This document shows positions 19,262 through 28,367 of a stretch of DNA of 64,000 bases, piece after piece. The stretch spans positions 1 to 64,000 of the forward strand of contig JACRFB010000012.1 of the NCBI GenBank assembly GCA_016218045.1, read 5' to 3'. Below the pieces are notes generated by a model. The model had not been told where the DNA came from and did no database searches. It saw nothing but the letters and a program-made list of their open reading frames with translations. The DNA is from Ignavibacteriota bacterium. Lineage in GTDB: Bacteria; Bacteroidota; Ignavibacteria; SZUA-365. The position numbers and the translations under genes are program-made. Numbering within the stretch: the stretch's first letter is position 1; the number at the start of each line of letters is the position of its first letter.

Positions 19262-21460
19262 ATGCTTCAACAAGGCCTCATAATATCAGAATTGTTTACA
19301 CTTCTTGAGCGCCAGCATGGTGGCAGAATGGCCGAGGTGTGGCAAGCGAAGGAGGGGGATGCCTGTGTCGCGTTGAAGTTTTTTGAACCCGGGAAAGAAC
19401 TCGATCCCGTCGTGCTGCAGTTGCTCGCGACGGAATTCCTCTCGATGACCATCAAACATCCGAACGTGCTCATGCCCCAGGGGGCTGCGATGCACAACGA
19501 TATGCCCTATCTGCGCATGCCGTACATGTCGCGTGGATCACTGCGGGCGTATCTCCGCACCCGGACTGCACACAAACGTATCGGCGAAGATCAGCTCGTG
19601 CGTGTGCTGGGCCAGATGGCGGCGGCCGTCTCGTTTCTGCATAAAAATTCCTTTGTGCATCAGGATATCGCGCCCGAGAACATCCTGTTTACTGACAGCG
19701 GACACCTGGTATTGACGGATTTCGGGATCAGCCGCATCCTGCACAACATGTTGGGACACGACCTGGGTCCGAACCGCATCTTCCATCCGGCCTACGCCTC
19801 GCCCGAGCGCTTTGTCGCCACGTCGGCCACCTCCGCCGACGACATCTTCTCGATAGGGGCCATCATCTATGAAATGTGCACGGGACGGCCGCCTTGGGGC
19901 GACGACGGCGGCGCGGCACTGCTCGAGGACGAGACGGCGCCCTCCGTGCCCGGCGAATATTCGGATGATCTTATCGGAATTGTGGAGTCCTGCCTCAGCC
20001 TGCGTCCCGAGAGCCGCCCCGTCGCGGCCGACCTCGAACGCTGGGCGGAGGAGTATCCGCAACGTATGCGCGCGCTTCAGACGAAGTCCCACGGTGCGGT
20101 GCACGGATCCGAACACACACGCGCGCGCGCGGGCAGGCAGGCGGAACAGGCGCAGAAGCCGCGCACGACCTCCGTGGCGGCGTCGGAAGCGGTAGCGACC
20201 GGCGCGGCGCAGACGGCACGCGAAAACCATACGCCTGCGATGGAACATGGCACCCGTGAAAACGCAAGCGCGCGAGTGGAACAGGAAGAGGCGGCGCGTC
20301 TCGCGCGGGAGGCCGACGACAGGAAGTCCGTGATCGATTCCGTCCGCAAGGCGCGAGAGGAGGCGGAACTGCGCCTGCGCCAGGATCTCGAGCTGCAGCT
20401 CAAATCGGAGTTCAACGACCGGCTTCAGGCGGTTCTGAGCGAAGTGCACACACATGTGGAAAAGCGCGTCGGGGAGGCGGAGCGCAGCGCGCGCGAGGCG
20501 ATGGCGCGGGCGGAACGCGCGGAGAATGAGATGCGCGCGCGCGAGGCGAACGAGCGGCGCATGCGCAGCGAACAGCAGCGGCAGGCGCGGGATGCGTCCG
20601 TGCGCAATGCCGCGCTCGAGGCGGAGCGGCGCGCGCGGGAGGAGTCCGAGAAGGTTCGCCGCGCGGAGGCCGAACGAAAGGCGCGCGAACTGTCGGCAAA
20701 ACACACGCGGGAAGAGGCGGACCGGGTTGCGCGCGCCGAGGCCGAAAAGCAGCGCCGCGCCGAGGCCGAACGACTCGCGCGCGAGGAAGCGGAACGACAG
20801 GCGCATGCGGAGACCGAACGCCGGCGGAACGAGGAGAAGATCCGCGCCGAGCGCGAGGCCGCCGTAAAGCAGGCGCGTGTGCAGGAGGAGGAACGCGCGC
20901 GGGCCGAGGCCGAGAAATGGGCGCGCGAGGAGGCCGAACGACGTCGACGGCTGGACGAGGAACATGCCGCACGGGTCCAAGCCGAACGGCGCGCCAGGGA
21001 ATCCGAGGAAAAACTCGAGCGTGAACGCGAACTCGCACGCGTGCGCGAGGACGCGGAACATCGTGCCCGGGCCGAGGCGGAACGGACGCTGCGCGAGGAA
21101 CTCGAACAGTCGCTGCTGCCGGTTTTGCAGGAGCGCGCGCGGACCGAGGAACGCGCGAAGGCACGCGAGGAGTATGAACAGCGCCTGCGCGAGCGGGAAG
21201 AGCAGTGGCTGCGGGAAAAAACCGACATCCTGCTGCGCGCGAGACAGGAACGCGCGGCCCGCGATGCCGAATCGCTGCGTGTAATGTCCGAACTTGAACG
21301 CCGCGTGGCGGAGGCGGTGGCGCTGGTGTTCCGTGAAGAAACTGAACGTGTGCTGCTTGCGCTGCAGAAACACGAAACCGAGGCGTCCGACGACGTACGC
21401 CGCATGGTCGAAACACGTCCTGTCCCGCCGCTATTGTCGGAGTCCCGGCCCTCCGCGTGA
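19262..21460 (+). CDS. Non-RD Ser/Thr protein kinase with long Arg/Glu-rich helical tail (cytosolic paralogue)
   Basis: A 732-residue protein. Kinase domain about 10-275: VALKFF carries the ATP-binding Lys, FVHQDIAPENILF is the catalytic loop (HQD, so the usual HRD Arg is missing), LTDFGIS is the DFG motif and YASPERF the APE-like motif. The glycine loop is degenerate (ERQHGGRMAEVW). Residues of about 280-715 are an uninterrupted run rich in R, E and A (REEAERQA-like), predicted helical. The protein ends without membrane segment or ligand domain. The ATG at 19262 is preferred because it aligns with the start of the neighbouring kinase (LFTLLER / RFRLLER); upstream in-frame GTG codons add nothing similar. 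It is a tandem duplicate of the next gene over the kinase and proximal helix. Substrate unknown. Confidence 0.9.
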   Translation: MLQQGLIISELFTLLERQHGGRMAEVWQAKEGDACVALKFFEPGKELDPVVLQLLATEFLSMTIKHPNVLMPQGAAMHNDMPYLRMPYMSRGSLRAYLRTRTAHKRIGEDQLVRVLGQMAAAVSFLHKNSFVHQDIAPENILFTDSGHLVLTDFGISRILHNMLGHDLGPNRIFHPAYASPERFVATSATSADDIFSIGAIIYEMCTGRPPWGDDGGAALLEDETAPSVPGEYSDDLIGIVESCLSLRPESRPVAADLERWAEEYPQRMRALQTKSHGAVHGSEHTRARAGRQAEQAQKPRTTSVAASEAVATGAAQTARENHTPAMEHGTRENASARVEQEEAARLAREADDRKSVIDSVRKAREEAELRLRQDLELQLKSEFNDRLQAVLSEVHTHVEKRVGEAERSAREAMARAERAENEMRAREANERRMRSEQQRQARDASVRNAALEAERRAREESEKVRRAEAERKARELSAKHTREEADRVARAEAEKQRRAEAERLAREEAERQAHAETERRRNEEKIRAEREAAVKQARVQEEERARAEAEKWAREEAERRRRLDEEHAARVQAERRARESEEKLERERELARVREDAEHRARAEAERTLREELEQSLLPVLQERARTEERAKAREEYEQRLREREEQWLREKTDILLRARQERAARDAESLRVMSELERRVAEAVALVFREETERVLLALQKHETEASDDVRRMVETRPVPPLLSESRPSA

Positions 21461-21619
21461 GAGGCGGACGAAGTATGTGCACCGCCTCGGGAAACGGTGC
21501 GAAGTTTGTTGGAGCAGATTTTGAAGGATTTGCAACGAGACTGTGATTTGGGCCTGTCCGGACCTTGCGCGGGCACTATCTTCAATCAGGATATGAACAC
21601 GGTGAATAGCTGAGAACTC

Positions 21620-24600
21620 ATGGATATCAAGGCGGGATCATTGTTCGCGAATCGTTTCCGGCTCCTCGAGAGGATCCCGGGAGGGAATCGCACGCAAGTC
21701 TGGCGCGTGGAGGACGCGAAAAAGAGCAATGCGGTGTTTGCGCTGAAGCTCTTCGAATCAGACAAGGAACTCGATCCGGTCATCGTGCAGCTTCTGACAA
21801 ACGAATTTCTCTCGATGTCGCTGAAGCACACGAATCTGCTCATGCCCGCGAGTTTTGCCGCCTCCGGCAGTGTTCCGTATCTGGTTCTTCCCTATATGGA
21901 AAAAGGTTCGCTGCGAGGCCAGCTCCAGCGGTCGCCCGCGGGCGGCCGCGTGGGTGAAAAACAGATCGTACCCTTCCTTGCACAGATCGCCTCGGGACTC
22001 GCAGTCCTGCACAAAAACAACTTCGTGCATCAGGATATTGCGCCCGAAAATATTTTTCTCGGAGAGGGGGGCGTGTTCCTTCTCGGCGATTTTGGCATCA
22101 GCCGTATCCTGCACAACACGCTGTCGCATGAAGTGGGTCCGAACAAGATATTCCACATCGCATACGCCTCACCCGAGAGATTCATCTCGCGTTCCGCGAA
22201 TCCGCCCGACGACATTTTCTCCGTCGGTGTGGTGCTGGTGGAGATGGCGATGGGCAAGGTGCCTTTCGACGGACAGGGCGGCAAACCGATTCTCGAGGAG
22301 CAGGAGCCGCGGAAGTACCTCGATCTGAGCTTTTCGGATGAGTTTATCGAGATTGTGCAGTCGTGTCTGCAACGTAATCCCGACAAGCGTCCCACCGCGG
22401 CGGAACTCGAGAAGTGGGCGTTGTCGTTCACGCCACTGAGTCCGGAGGAACTACGTGCCGCGCGCGCGGAGAAGGCGCGGAAGGAGAAGGAGGCCGAGGA
22501 AGCCAAGGCCCGTCGCGCGGAGGAAATCAAGAAACAGACCGAATTGCAGCGCAAGTCGAAGGAGGATGTCGACAGGCGCATACGCGAGGCGGGCGAGAAA
22601 AAGGCCGCGAAGTCAAAGCCGCAGAAGACGCTGGCGGACTACGTTCCAGGGGCCGCGGCGGACGTCGCCGCCGAGAAGGAACAGCGCGCGCGCGAGGAAG
22701 CCGCCCGGAGCGAGCAGGAACAGAAGGCGCGCGAGGAGGCCGAGCGCAAGCTCCGCGAAGCGACTGAACGCGCGATACGCGAGGAGACCGAGAAGAAGGT
22801 CCGCCAGGAAACGGAACGCGCCCTGCGCGAGGAGGCCGAACGCCGCGCGCGCGAGGAGAAGGAACGGCGGGCACGCGAGGAGGCCGAACGCAAGGCACGG
22901 GAGGAATCGGAACGGCAGCAGCGCCGCGCGTTTGAAGAGCAGTTGAAGAAGGAACTCGACTCGAAGCTGCAGGAGGAACTCTCGCGCATTCGCAGCGCCG
23001 CCGAAACGCAACTGCAGGAAGCGGAGCGTCTTTCGCAGGAACTCGCGGAACAGCGCGCACGCGCCGAGGCGGAACGCAAACACCTCGCGGAAGAACAGCA
23101 GCGCCTGCGCGACGAGGCCGAACGCAAAGCCCGCGAAGAAGCGGAACGACAGGCCCGCGAAGAAGCGGAACGACAGGCCCGCGAAGAAGCGGAACGTCAC
23201 GCACGTGAAGAAGCGGAACGCCAGGCCCGCGAAGAAGCGGAACGACGGGCGCGTGAAGAAGCGGAACAACGGGCGCGCGAAGAAGCGGAACGACAGGCGC
23301 GCGAAGAGGGTGAACGACAAGCGCGCGAAGAGGCCGAACGACGGGCGCGCGAAGATGCGGAACGCCAGGCGCGCGAAGATGCGGAACGCCAGGCGCGCGA
23401 AGAAGCGGAACGTCAAGCGCGTGAAGAAGCGGAACGTCAAGCGCGTGAAGAAGCGGAACGCCAGGCGCGCGAAGAAGCGGATCGCAAGGCGCGTGAAGAA
23501 GCGGAACGACTAGCGCGCGAAGAAGCGGAACGCCAGGCGCGCGAAGAAGCGGAACGACAGGCGCGCGAAGAGGCCGAACGACAAGCGCGCGAAGAAGCGG
23601 AACGACAAGCGCGCGAAGACGCCGAGCGTCAAGAGCGGGAACGTGCTGAACGGCGGGCACGTGAGGACGCCGAGCGTGCGGAGCGTGAGGCCGCGGAGAC
23701 GCGTGTGCAGGAAGAAGCGGCACGCACGGCAAGGGAAGCGGAAGAACGCAACGAGGCCCAGTCGGCCATGCGCCGGGCGCGCGAGGAACTGGCGCGCCTG
23801 GAAAAGGCGGAGGCGGAACGACGCGCACGGGAGGCCGAGTCCATGCACGTTCGCGAGGAAGCCGACAGGCGCCTGCGTGAAGAGACGGAACGTCGTATTC
23901 GTGAAGAGATGGAGAAGAAACTCCGCGAGGAAGCGGAGGCGCGCGCGCGGGTGGAAATGGAAAAACGTCTGCACGAGGAGACGGAACGCCTGCTCCGCGA
24001 CGAGGCCGAACGCAAAGCGCGTGAAGAGGCCGAACGCAAAGCGCGTGAAGAAGCCGAGCGCAAGGCGCGCGAAGAAACCGAACGCGCGGCACGCGAAGAA
24101 ACCGAACGCAAGGCGCGTGAAGAAGCCGAACGCAAGGCGCATGAAGAAGCCGAGCGCAAGGCGCGCGAAGAGGCCGAGCGGTGGGCGCGTGAGGAAGCCG
24201 AGAAACGTGTGCGCGAAGAGGCCGAGAAGAAGGCAAGAGAGGAAGCCGAGCGGCTCATGCGCGAGGAAATTGAACGCCGCGCGCGTGAGGAGGCCGAGAG
24301 AATTGCGCGGGAGGAGACGGAACGCCGGCTGCGCGCGGAATTGGAAAAACGTGACGCGGAGGAGCGTGAACGGCGCGTCCGCGAGGAGGCCGAAAGGCGG
24401 CAACGCGAGGACGAGGAACGCCGCGCGGGCGAGGAGCAGGCGCGACGTCTCCGCGAGGAGATCGAGCAATCGATCCGGTCGGAACTGGAACAGCGCTTCT
24501 CGGCGGAACTGAGCCGCGTGCGCAACGAGACCGAGGAGCGGGCCCTGCGCGAGGCACAGCAGCGCGAGAAGGAACATGCGGAACTCGTCGCGCGTGAAGC

Positions 24601-26611
24601 GGCGGAGAAGGAACGTCTTGCGCAGGAGGCCCGGCGGGCCAAGGCCGAGGCGGAACGCCTGGCGCGCGAAACCGAACGTCTTGCGCGGGAGGAGACCGAA
24701 CGTGCGCGGCGGGAGGAGGAATTGCGGGCGGCTATCGCGGAGACCGAACAGCGCATTCGCGAGGAACTCGAGGCCCGGCTGCGCGACGAATCCCTGCGCC
24801 GCGCGAAACTCGAGGAGGTCCGCTCGGCCTCGCCTCTCGCAACAGGCGCGCTGCCCGAGGATCTGGTCGCCTCCATGCAGCGCGACACGGCGCGGCTGCG
24901 CGAGGAATTGGAGGCGCAGCTCCGCGGCGAGGTGCAGCGCGAACTCGATGTGAAACTCGCCACACTCGCGCCGGTCGAGGTGCCCGTCCATACAAACGGA
25001 CATGGTCACGAACCTCCGGGTCCGCCGCCACCGTCAGGGACGGATGCCGGCATGCAGGCGCTGCTCGACCAGATACAGCGGTCCACCGCGATTGTACCCG
25101 GACTGCCCGCGACCACGGCGCCCTTTGCTCCGGCCGAACTGCACGCGATGCAGGCGGAAGAAGCGGCTGCGAAGGTCGAAGAGCCGCGACGCAGGAAGGC
25201 GCGCAGCGAGGCGCCGAACGACGAACAGCGACGCGAGCGCCAGACGCTGCTTGCCGACGACACGCCGCTTCCGCCCAGCCCCTTCGACTCGCGGAACTGG
25301 CAGCGCGGTATCAAGATCGCCATCACGCTGGTGACCGTGGCCGTCATCGGATTTTTCTTGTACGGCGAACGCGATGTGTTGATGGATTCGAGACAGGTCG
25401 TGCGCCTCGGCGCCACCGCCGATCAGCGCGACCTCGCGGAAGCCATCGCCCGCGCGTGGCTGACGGAACGCGGAGTGCCTGCCCCGCGGTCGGCGACAAA
25501 CGACGACGGCTCGCTGCATCTGGAAGGCGCGGGCGCGGCCGACTCGGTGTTTGCCGTCGATGTGCTCGCGCTGGCGGACGATGCATTTTATCAGACAAAC
25601 GGATCCGATATCGACTTCCTGTTTGCGGGCGGACTCTCGTCCGGCGACGCGCGGCTGGTCGCGGCCACGCCGGAACTGTTCGACTACCAGACCGTACTCG
25701 GACTCGATGCCCTTGCCGTTGTGGTGCATCCCGCACAGAAGATCGACGCCATCGACGCCGGACAATTAACCGCCATCGCAAAGGGCGATGTGCGGGACTG
25801 GTCAGATCTCCGCGCGAAGCGCGGCCCTGTGACACTCTATCTGCCGGAGCGCGGCACATTCACCGGCCAGGCCATCGCGGCGCTGTTCCCCGAGTGGGGT
25901 GATGCCGCGGGCACACGTGTGAATGGCGACGCCGCGGTGCTCGATGCGGTGCTTGCGCAGCCGGGAGCCATCGGTATCGTCCGTATCAAGGATGCCGCGC
26001 GCGCCAGGATCCTCGCCGTCGGCGGCTTTGGTTTGGAGCCGGTCGCTCCCGATCCGGCACGTGTGCGGCTCGGACTCTATCCGCTCGCCGCCTCGCTCAG
26101 CGCGTACAGGCATACGGGTGCGCGTTCCGAGACCGCCGATCGGTTCCAGCGTTTCCTCGCGGGTGACGCGGTGCAGGAACTGGCCGCGGCGAGAGGTTTC
26201 ATCGATCTGCGTCTGCGCGAAGTGCCGGACAACGGCCGCGCCGTGAAGGGCGCCTTCGCGGATGCGACACGTGGCGCGCGGCGGCTTGGAGCCGATCTGC
26301 GCCTGCGTCCCGGCGCGTCGGATTTCGACGCGCTGGCGCGCGGCGACATCGAGCGCCTTGCGGCCTACGTCCGGTCGCATCCCGGTGAATCGATTCTGCT
26401 CTTCGGATTCTCCGACGCGATGAGCGCGGCGGAGACGGAAAAGCTCGCCTCGGAGACGCTTGCCCGGAAAGCCGCGGGCCGTCTGAAGGAACTCGGCGTG
26501 GACGCCGCAGCCGCCGAGGGATACGGAACGTTGCGCGCTGTGGCGCGGGACGACGCGGCGGGCGGCCGCGACCGCAACAGACGGGTCGAGATCTGGATCA
26601 CGCGCCGCTGA
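21620..26611 (+). CDS. Transmembrane Ser/Thr kinase fused to PstS-like and OmpA-like domains through a very long charged helix
   Basis: A single uninterrupted 1663-residue frame. Residues 10-275: kinase domain (FALKLF Lys; FVHQDIAPENIF catalytic loop, non-RD; LGDFGIS; YASPERF). Residues of about 281-1113: Arg/Glu/Ala-rich helix, including about 22 copies of an octapeptide REEAERQA. Residues of about 1115-1230: linker with a Pro/Gly stretch (HEPPGPPPP). Residues of about 1232-1251: one membrane helix (IKIAITLVTVAVIGFFLYG). Residues of about 1258-1555: PstS/PBP-like-2 domain (LDALAVVVHPAQKIDAID, AIAKGDVRDWSDL, LPERGTFTGQAI). Residues of about 1560-1663: OmpA C-terminal domain (ILLFGFSD ... LARKAAGRL ... 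GYGTLRAVA ... RDRNRRVEIWI), with the conserved Asp and Arg used to bind peptidoglycan diaminopimelate in OmpA. Topology: kinase in the cytoplasm, sensor domains in the periplasm. PBP-OmpA fusions are known to me; with a kinase and an 830-residue helix I know no precedent. Confidence 0.92.
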   Translation: MDIKAGSLFANRFRLLERIPGGNRTQVWRVEDAKKSNAVFALKLFESDKELDPVIVQLLTNEFLSMSLKHTNLLMPASFAASGSVPYLVLPYMEKGSLRGQLQRSPAGGRVGEKQIVPFLAQIASGLAVLHKNNFVHQDIAPENIFLGEGGVFLLGDFGISRILHNTLSHEVGPNKIFHIAYASPERFISRSANPPDDIFSVGVVLVEMAMGKVPFDGQGGKPILEEQEPRKYLDLSFSDEFIEIVQSCLQRNPDKRPTAAELEKWALSFTPLSPEELRAARAEKARKEKEAEEAKARRAEEIKKQTELQRKSKEDVDRRIREAGEKKAAKSKPQKTLADYVPGAAADVAAEKEQRAREEAARSEQEQKAREEAERKLREATERAIREETEKKVRQETERALREEAERRAREEKERRAREEAERKAREESERQQRRAFEEQLKKELDSKLQEELSRIRSAAETQLQEAERLSQELAEQRARAEAERKHLAEEQQRLRDEAERKAREEAERQAREEAERQAREEAERHAREEAERQAREEAERRAREEAEQRAREEAERQAREEGERQAREEAERRAREDAERQAREDAERQAREEAERQAREEAERQAREEAERQAREEADRKAREEAERLAREEAERQAREEAERQAREEAERQAREEAERQAREDAERQERERAERRAREDAERAEREAAETRVQEEAARTAREAEERNEAQSAMRRAREELARLEKAEAERRAREAESMHVREEADRRLREETERRIREEMEKKLREEAEARARVEMEKRLHEETERLLRDEAERKAREEAERKAREEAERKAREETERAAREETERKAREEAERKAHEEAERKAREEAERWAREEAEKRVREEAEKKAREEAERLMREEIERRAREEAERIAREETERRLRAELEKRDAEERERRVREEAERRQREDEERRAGEEQARRLREEIEQSIRSELEQRFSAELSRVRNETEERALREAQQREKEHAELVAREAAEKERLAQEARRAKAEAERLARETERLAREETERARREEELRAAIAETEQRIREELEARLRDESLRRAKLEEVRSASPLATGALPEDLVASMQRDTARLREELEAQLRGEVQRELDVKLATLAPVEVPVHTNGHGHEPPGPPPPSGTDAGMQALLDQIQRSTAIVPGLPATTAPFAPAELHAMQAEEAAAKVEEPRRRKARSEAPNDEQRRERQTLLADDTPLPPSPFDSRNWQRGIKIAITLVTVAVIGFFLYGERDVLMDSRQVVRLGATADQRDLAEAIARAWLTERGVPAPRSATNDDGSLHLEGAGAADSVFAVDVLALADDAFYQTNGSDIDFLFAGGLSSGDARLVAATPELFDYQTVLGLDALAVVVHPAQKIDAIDAGQLTAIAKGDVRDWSDLRAKRGPVTLYLPERGTFTGQAIAALFPEWGDAAGTRVNGDAAVLDAVLAQPGAIGIVRIKDAARARILAVGGFGLEPVAPDPARVRLGLYPLAASLSAYRHTGARSETADRFQRFLAGDAVQELAAARGFIDLRLREVPDNGRAVKGAFADATRGARRLGADLRLRPGASDFDALARGDIERLAAYVRSHPGESILLFGFSDAMSAAETEKLASETLARKAAGRLKELGVDAAAAEGYGTLRAVARDDAAGGRDRNRRVEIWITRR
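23112..23636 (+). repeat. 24-bp in-frame coding repeats (octapeptide REEAERQA)
   Basis: About 22 consecutive 24-bp units of the type GCGCGCGAAGAAGCGGAACG plus four bases. They use nearly identical codons throughout (GAA-GAA-GCG-GAA), whereas the surrounding helix uses mixed GAG/GAA and GCC/GCG. That uniformity suggests recent expansion by slippage or unequal crossover. A second, shorter tract of similar units lies at about 24000-24200. Lengths are multiples of three, so the frame is kept. Confidence 0.9.
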
Positions 26612-26646
26612 GCGCGCGGGAAGGCGGGGGAGAGGCCCAAATGAAG

Positions 26647-26679
26647 ATCGGCCGGTCCGGAAATTCCGGACCGGCCGAT
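26647..26679. terminator. Strong hairpin between convergent kinase and gdhA genes
   Basis: A perfect 15-bp inverted repeat, ATCGGCCGGTCCGGA and TCCGGACCGGCCGAT, with a three-base AAT loop. It lies 36 bases after the kinase stop and 28 bases after the gdhA stop on the other strand. No T-tract follows on either side, so it may act as a bidirectional terminator or as an mRNA 3'-end stabiliser. Confidence 0.75.
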
Positions 26680-26707
26680 GCGGTATCCAACACGAATGGT
26701 TCGCGGC

Positions 26708-28048
26708 TTACACGATGCCCTGCGCCATCATGGCGTCGGCAACCTTCACGAAGCCCGCGATGTTCGCGCCGTTCACGTAGTTGCCCGGCGTGCCGTATCG
26801 CGCTGCTGCGTCGATGCAGGCCTTGTGGATGTTGATCATGATCTGGTGCAGGTGACGGTCCACTTCTTCCGCCGACCAGGTCATGCGGATGGAGTTCTGC
26901 GTCATCTCGAGACCCGAGGTCGCAACACCGCCCGCGTTTGCCGCCTTCGCCGGACCGTACAGAATGCCGGCATCCAGGAACACCTTCGCGCCGTCGGGTG
27001 TGGTGGGCATGTTCGCGCCTTCACACACGCAGTAGCAGCCGTTTGCAAGAAGCGTCCTGGCATCGTTCTCATCGAGTTCGTTCTGCGTGGCGCAGGGGAG
27101 TGCGATGTCGCATTTCACTTCCCACGGACGCTTGCCGGCGACAAATTCCACACCGAAACGCTCGGCGTACGGCTGCACGATGTCCTGATTTGACGCGCGC
27201 AGTTCGAGCATGTAGTCGATCTTCTCGCCCTTCACTCCGTCGGGATCGAAGATGTAGCCGTCGGGACCGGAGAGGGTCACGACCTTCGCGCCGAGTTCGC
27301 CGGCCTTGATCGCCGCGCCCCAGGCCACGTTGCCGAAACCGGAGACCGCGACCGTTTTGCCTTCGAACGACTTGCCCTGCGACTTCAGCATTTCGTCGGC
27401 GAAGTACACAACGCCGAAACCGGTCGCTTCCGGACGGATGAGGCTGCCGCCCCACGTGATGCCCTTGCCGGTCAACACGCCTTCGTACACGTTGCGGATG
27501 CGCTTGTACTGCCCGAACATGAAGCCGATTTCCTGGCCGCCCACACCGATGTCGCCCGCGGGCACGTCGGTGTTTGCGCCGATGTGACGGTAGAGCTCGG
27601 TCATGAAGCTCTGACAGAAACGCATGATTTCATTTTTCGATTTGAACTTCGGATCAAAATCCGAACCGCCCTTGCCGCCGCCCATAGGAAGCGTCGTGAG
27701 ACTGTTCTTGAAGATCTGCTCGAAGCCGAGGAATTTCAGAATGCTGAGCGTAACACTCGGGTGGAAACGCAGACCGCCTTTGTACGGACCGATGGCGCTG
27801 TTGAATTCGATGCGGTAGCCGCGATTGACGCGTACTTCGCCGTTGTCGGCCACCCAGGGCACTCGAAACATGATCTGACGCTCGGGCTCGACCATTCGAT
27901 CGATGATCTTCGCTTTGCGGTACTCGGGGTGCTGGTCCAATACGGGGACCAAGGATTCGACGACTTCCTGAACTGCCTGGTGGAATTCCGCTTCGTTCGG
28001 GTTTTTCGCTCTGACTTCGGCCATGAAGTCATTGACAAAGGTCGACAT
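26708..28048 (-). CDS. gdhA: NADP-type glutamate dehydrogenase
   Basis: 446 residues, the normal length for hexameric NADP(H)-dependent GdhA. It interconverts 2-oxoglutarate plus ammonium and glutamate in the cytoplasm. Visible features: substrate-binding GPYKGGLRFHPSV (about 87-99), catalytic Lys126 in PMGGGKGGSDFDPK, the PAGDIGVGGQEIGFM segment, and the dinucleotide-binding VSGFGNVAWGAA (about 236-247). The C-terminal NAGGVATSGLEMTQN is typical of the family. The ATG at 28048 lies 65 bases downstream of a good Bacteroidota-type promoter. It is monocistronic and ends at a strong hairpin shared with the convergent kinase gene. NADP preference is inferred from overall similarity to the GdhA class. 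Confidence 0.97.
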   Translation of the reverse strand: MSTFVNDFMAEVRAKNPNEAEFHQAVQEVVESLVPVLDQHPEYRKAKIIDRMVEPERQIMFRVPWVADNGEVRVNRGYRIEFNSAIGPYKGGLRFHPSVTLSILKFLGFEQIFKNSLTTLPMGGGKGGSDFDPKFKSKNEIMRFCQSFMTELYRHIGANTDVPAGDIGVGGQEIGFMFGQYKRIRNVYEGVLTGKGITWGGSLIRPEATGFGVVYFADEMLKSQGKSFEGKTVAVSGFGNVAWGAAIKAGELGAKVVTLSGPDGYIFDPDGVKGEKIDYMLELRASNQDIVQPYAERFGVEFVAGKRPWEVKCDIALPCATQNELDENDARTLLANGCYCVCEGANMPTTPDGAKVFLDAGILYGPAKAANAGGVATSGLEMTQNSIRMTWSAEEVDRHLHQIMINIHKACIDAAARYGTPGNYVNGANIAGFVKVADAMMAQGIV

Positions 28049-28112
28049 GGATGTCCTTGAGGTTGTTGAATGAGGTGGGACGTATCGGATAGATCGTGTT
28101 CAATCCATCGTA

Positions 28113-28144
28113 CAAATGTAGCAGAAACCGTCGTGAAAAACAAA
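28113..28144 (-). promoter_or_regulatory. Bacteroidota-type promoter of gdhA
   Basis: On the minus strand TTTG (28144-28141), 20 bases, then TACATTTG (28120-28113). This is a perfect TAnnTTTG -7 element with correct spacing. Transcription would start about 28106, leaving a leader of about 57 bases. The remaining divergent space up to 28367 (the 319-base gap 28049-28367) is AT-rich around 28250-28350 and presumably holds the promoter of the hydrolase gene; no box there was convincing. Confidence 0.65.
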
Positions 28145-28367
28145 GTAAGTCGTGAAATAATTCCCGAAACGGGCGCGGGATCGTCTGCTGACGGGGTAAT
28201 ACGGCGTTGTCGTGTTGCGCGTGCTCAGGATATTTCCTCCAGTCCTGGTAAATAGTGCGATTTTTCGCGCAAATATCCTGTGTGATATACGGCGGTATGC
28301 CGCGTGGCAGTTTGTAACTCTGCCGCGTATGGACGAAATTTTCACCTCATACAATTCAGGAGATCGT

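Noticed and set aside
23112-23636. CRISPR-like array
   Set aside because: The 24-bp units are contiguous, have no spacers, and keep the kinase reading frame.
20412-25009. Very long open frames on the opposite strand of the kinase tails (up to about 570 codons)
   Set aside because: They mirror the GC-rich, E/R-biased codons of the real genes and show low-complexity R/S/P- or F/L-rich sequences; no start signal or family.
24900-25400. Kinase-PBP-OmpA protein as a false fusion of two genes
   Set aside because: The frame is continuous with a smooth change from helix to linker to membrane segment and no internal start or stop; kept as a caveat in the finding.
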